From the NCBI GenBank assembly GCA_963654355.1, contig CAVKBM010000004.1:13336-77335 (forward strand): a DNA stretch of 64,000 nt, read 5' to 3'. This DNA is from UBA1181 sp963654355 (GTDB lineage Bacteria; Bacteroidota; Bacteroidia; Bacteroidales; Paludibacteraceae). The translations under genes and the position numbers were made by a program. Below are positions 62,854 through 64,000 of this stretch, one piece after another; within the stretch, counting starts at the first letter, position 1, and every line of letters starts with the position of its first letter. Under the pieces are notes generated by a model. It was given only the letters and a program-made list of their open reading frames with translations, was not told the origin of the DNA and did no database searches.

Positions 62854-64000
62854 TTATAATTCTAAGGAATTTTTTTTCAGAAGGAAATCATAAATGCTCA
62901 TTGTCGTAATGCCATTTTCATCTCGCGAGACAGGACACTCATCACCAATGATGATGATTTTTTTGAACGAATCGTCCACTTTGAGCAGAGAAGCACGCTC
63001 TTGTTTGATTTTTTCTTCCGACTCCATACGATAGGCAGACTGAATATAATATCTTCGACTGCCTAAATTGCATACAAAATCCACCTCAAGATTCGCACGC
63101 TGACGCTTTCCATCCTCTCCTTTCTGCAACACTGGCACTACACCCACATCAACATTGTATCCACGGATACGCATCTCGTTATAAATCAGATTCTCCATCA
63201 AATGTGGCTTCTCATACTGACGGAAATTGATACGAGCATTACGCAAACCCAAATCCATAAAATAATATTTGAATGGCGAATTGATATAGCTTTCACCTTT
63301 TATATCATACCTTGTTGATTTTTCAATCAAGAAAGAATCGCATAAATAATCAATATAATCTTTTACTCTATCATACGAAATGACAGACTTTTTTTCGCTT
63401 CGAAATGTATTCGCCAACTTGTTCGGGTTGGTCAATGCACCAATTCCAGAAGCCAATATATTGATAAGTTCCTCTAAATCACCATCTTGCTTTACCTTAT
63501 AACGTTCCTTTATGTCTTGAACATAAGTCTCTTCAAACAATGATTTCAACAACCGTATCTTTTGTTCTTCTGTGACACAAAAAAGCACTTGAGGCAGCCC
63601 TCCGTAAAGCAAATACTCATTCAGTCCGGCTTGTTTAGACCCCTGATAAGCAGACATATACTCCGAAAACGACAATGGGTACATCTTCACTTCAAAACCT
63701 CGTCCACGAAATTCCGTTATAATATCCCTTGATAAGAATTTAGCATTACTGCCTGTCACATAGACATCCACGTTTCTTTTTCTCAGAAAGCCATTTAAGA
63801 TATCCTCAAAATGATCAACCATCTGCACCTCATCCAAAAGTACATAATGAACATTGTCATCCTTCAAATGCCCCTCAACGTATGTGTATAAATTGTTTGG
63901 ATTGCGCAACTTAAGATTACTAAAATCTTCTAAATCAACCTTTATGATATGGTCTGATGGTACACCTTGTTGCATAAGATAAGACACGAACAATTCAAAT
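62854..64000 (-). CDS. DUF4143-type ATPase, N-terminus beyond window edge
   Basis: The frame is open to the right edge (codons before the visible start read FEL), so the true start and the P-loop lie outside; about 382 residues are visible. The AAA_14 part shows VHYVLLDEVQMVDHFEDIL (Walker B) and DVYVTGSNAKFLSRDI (sensor). The DUF4143 nuclease-like part shows FYFMDLGLRNARINFR and NLEVDFVCN (Asp-Phe-Val motif of a PD-(D/E)XK-like fold). The family is common in gut bacteria and its function is unclear. Confidence 0.85.
   Translation of the reverse strand, partial: FELFVSYLMQQGVPSDHIIKVDLEDFSNLKLRNPNNLYTYVEGHLKDDNVHYVLLDEVQMVDHFEDILNGFLRKRNVDVYVTGSNAKFLSRDIITEFRGRGFEVKMYPLSFSEYMSAYQGSKQAGLNEYLLYGGLPQVLFCVTEEQKIRLLKSLFEETYVQDIKERYKVKQDGDLEELINILASGIGALTNPNKLANTFRSEKKSVISYDRVKDYIDYLCDSFLIEKSTRYDIKGESYINSPFKYYFMDLGLRNARINFRQYEKPHLMENLIYNEMRIRGYNVDVGVVPVLQKGEDGKRQRANLEVDFVCNLGSRRYYIQSAYRMESEEKIKQERASLLKVDDSFKKIIIIGDECPVSRDENGITTMSIYDFLLKKNSLEL

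Overview
The window is a 64 kb chromosomal segment of a Bacteroidales bacterium (Bacteroides/Prevotella-like). The evidence is repeated Bacteroidetes-type promoters (TTTG/TTG, about 19-21 bp, TAnnTTTG), a type IX secretion sorting domain, a bifunctional DAHP synthase/chorismate mutase, a GlsA/GlsB glycine-lipid pair, a TamB/TamL pair and a dcw cluster without murF. No rRNA, insertion sequence or CRISPR array was seen.

Layout. 1-5260 (-): ImmA/IrrE peptidase (cut by the left edge), XRE regulator, type I methylase hsdM and an hsdR broken by an in-frame stop and a frameshift; hsdS is absent. 5369-9855 (-): five exported proteins of unknown function, two of them paralogues. 10014-13301 (-): a secreted CE4 deacetylase-GH8 xylanase fusion. 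13426-14538 (+): CrcB and an HNH nuclease. 14619-16985 (-): pheA and DAHP synthase/chorismate mutase behind two tandem Phe/Tyr attenuators. 16986-34004 (-): the dcw cell wall and division operon, mraZ to ftsZ, followed by yqeY and an LD-carboxypeptidase gene. 34275-36083 (+): glycine-lipid acyltransferases, then tRNA-Arg. 37530-39165 (+): a Septu-like PtuA/PtuB pair with a shortened PtuB. 39254-49867 (-): a compact eight-gene operon joining a tubulin-like GTPase, a giant Hsp70/actin-fold protein, a MotA/MotB-like ion-driven motor, a VWA lipoprotein and a trypsin-like protease. 49935-50330 (-): a structured RNA ending in a terminator just upstream of that operon. 50515-51782: a 58-residue ORF, 32-bp-period repeats and upp. 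51977-59855 (-): tamL, tamB and a beta-barrel protein. 60253-64000 (-): tRNA-Pro, a CPA2 antiporter and a DUF4143 ATPase cut by the right edge.

The two most notable items are (i) the eight-gene motor/cytoskeleton operon with its structured leader, which matches no named system I know, although its MotA/MotB pair recalls Zorya; and (ii) the tandem attenuators. In each attenuator the leader peptide, the antiterminator (8-9 bp) and the terminator can be read directly and are correctly placed. Functions are inferred from recognised motifs; no database search was possible.
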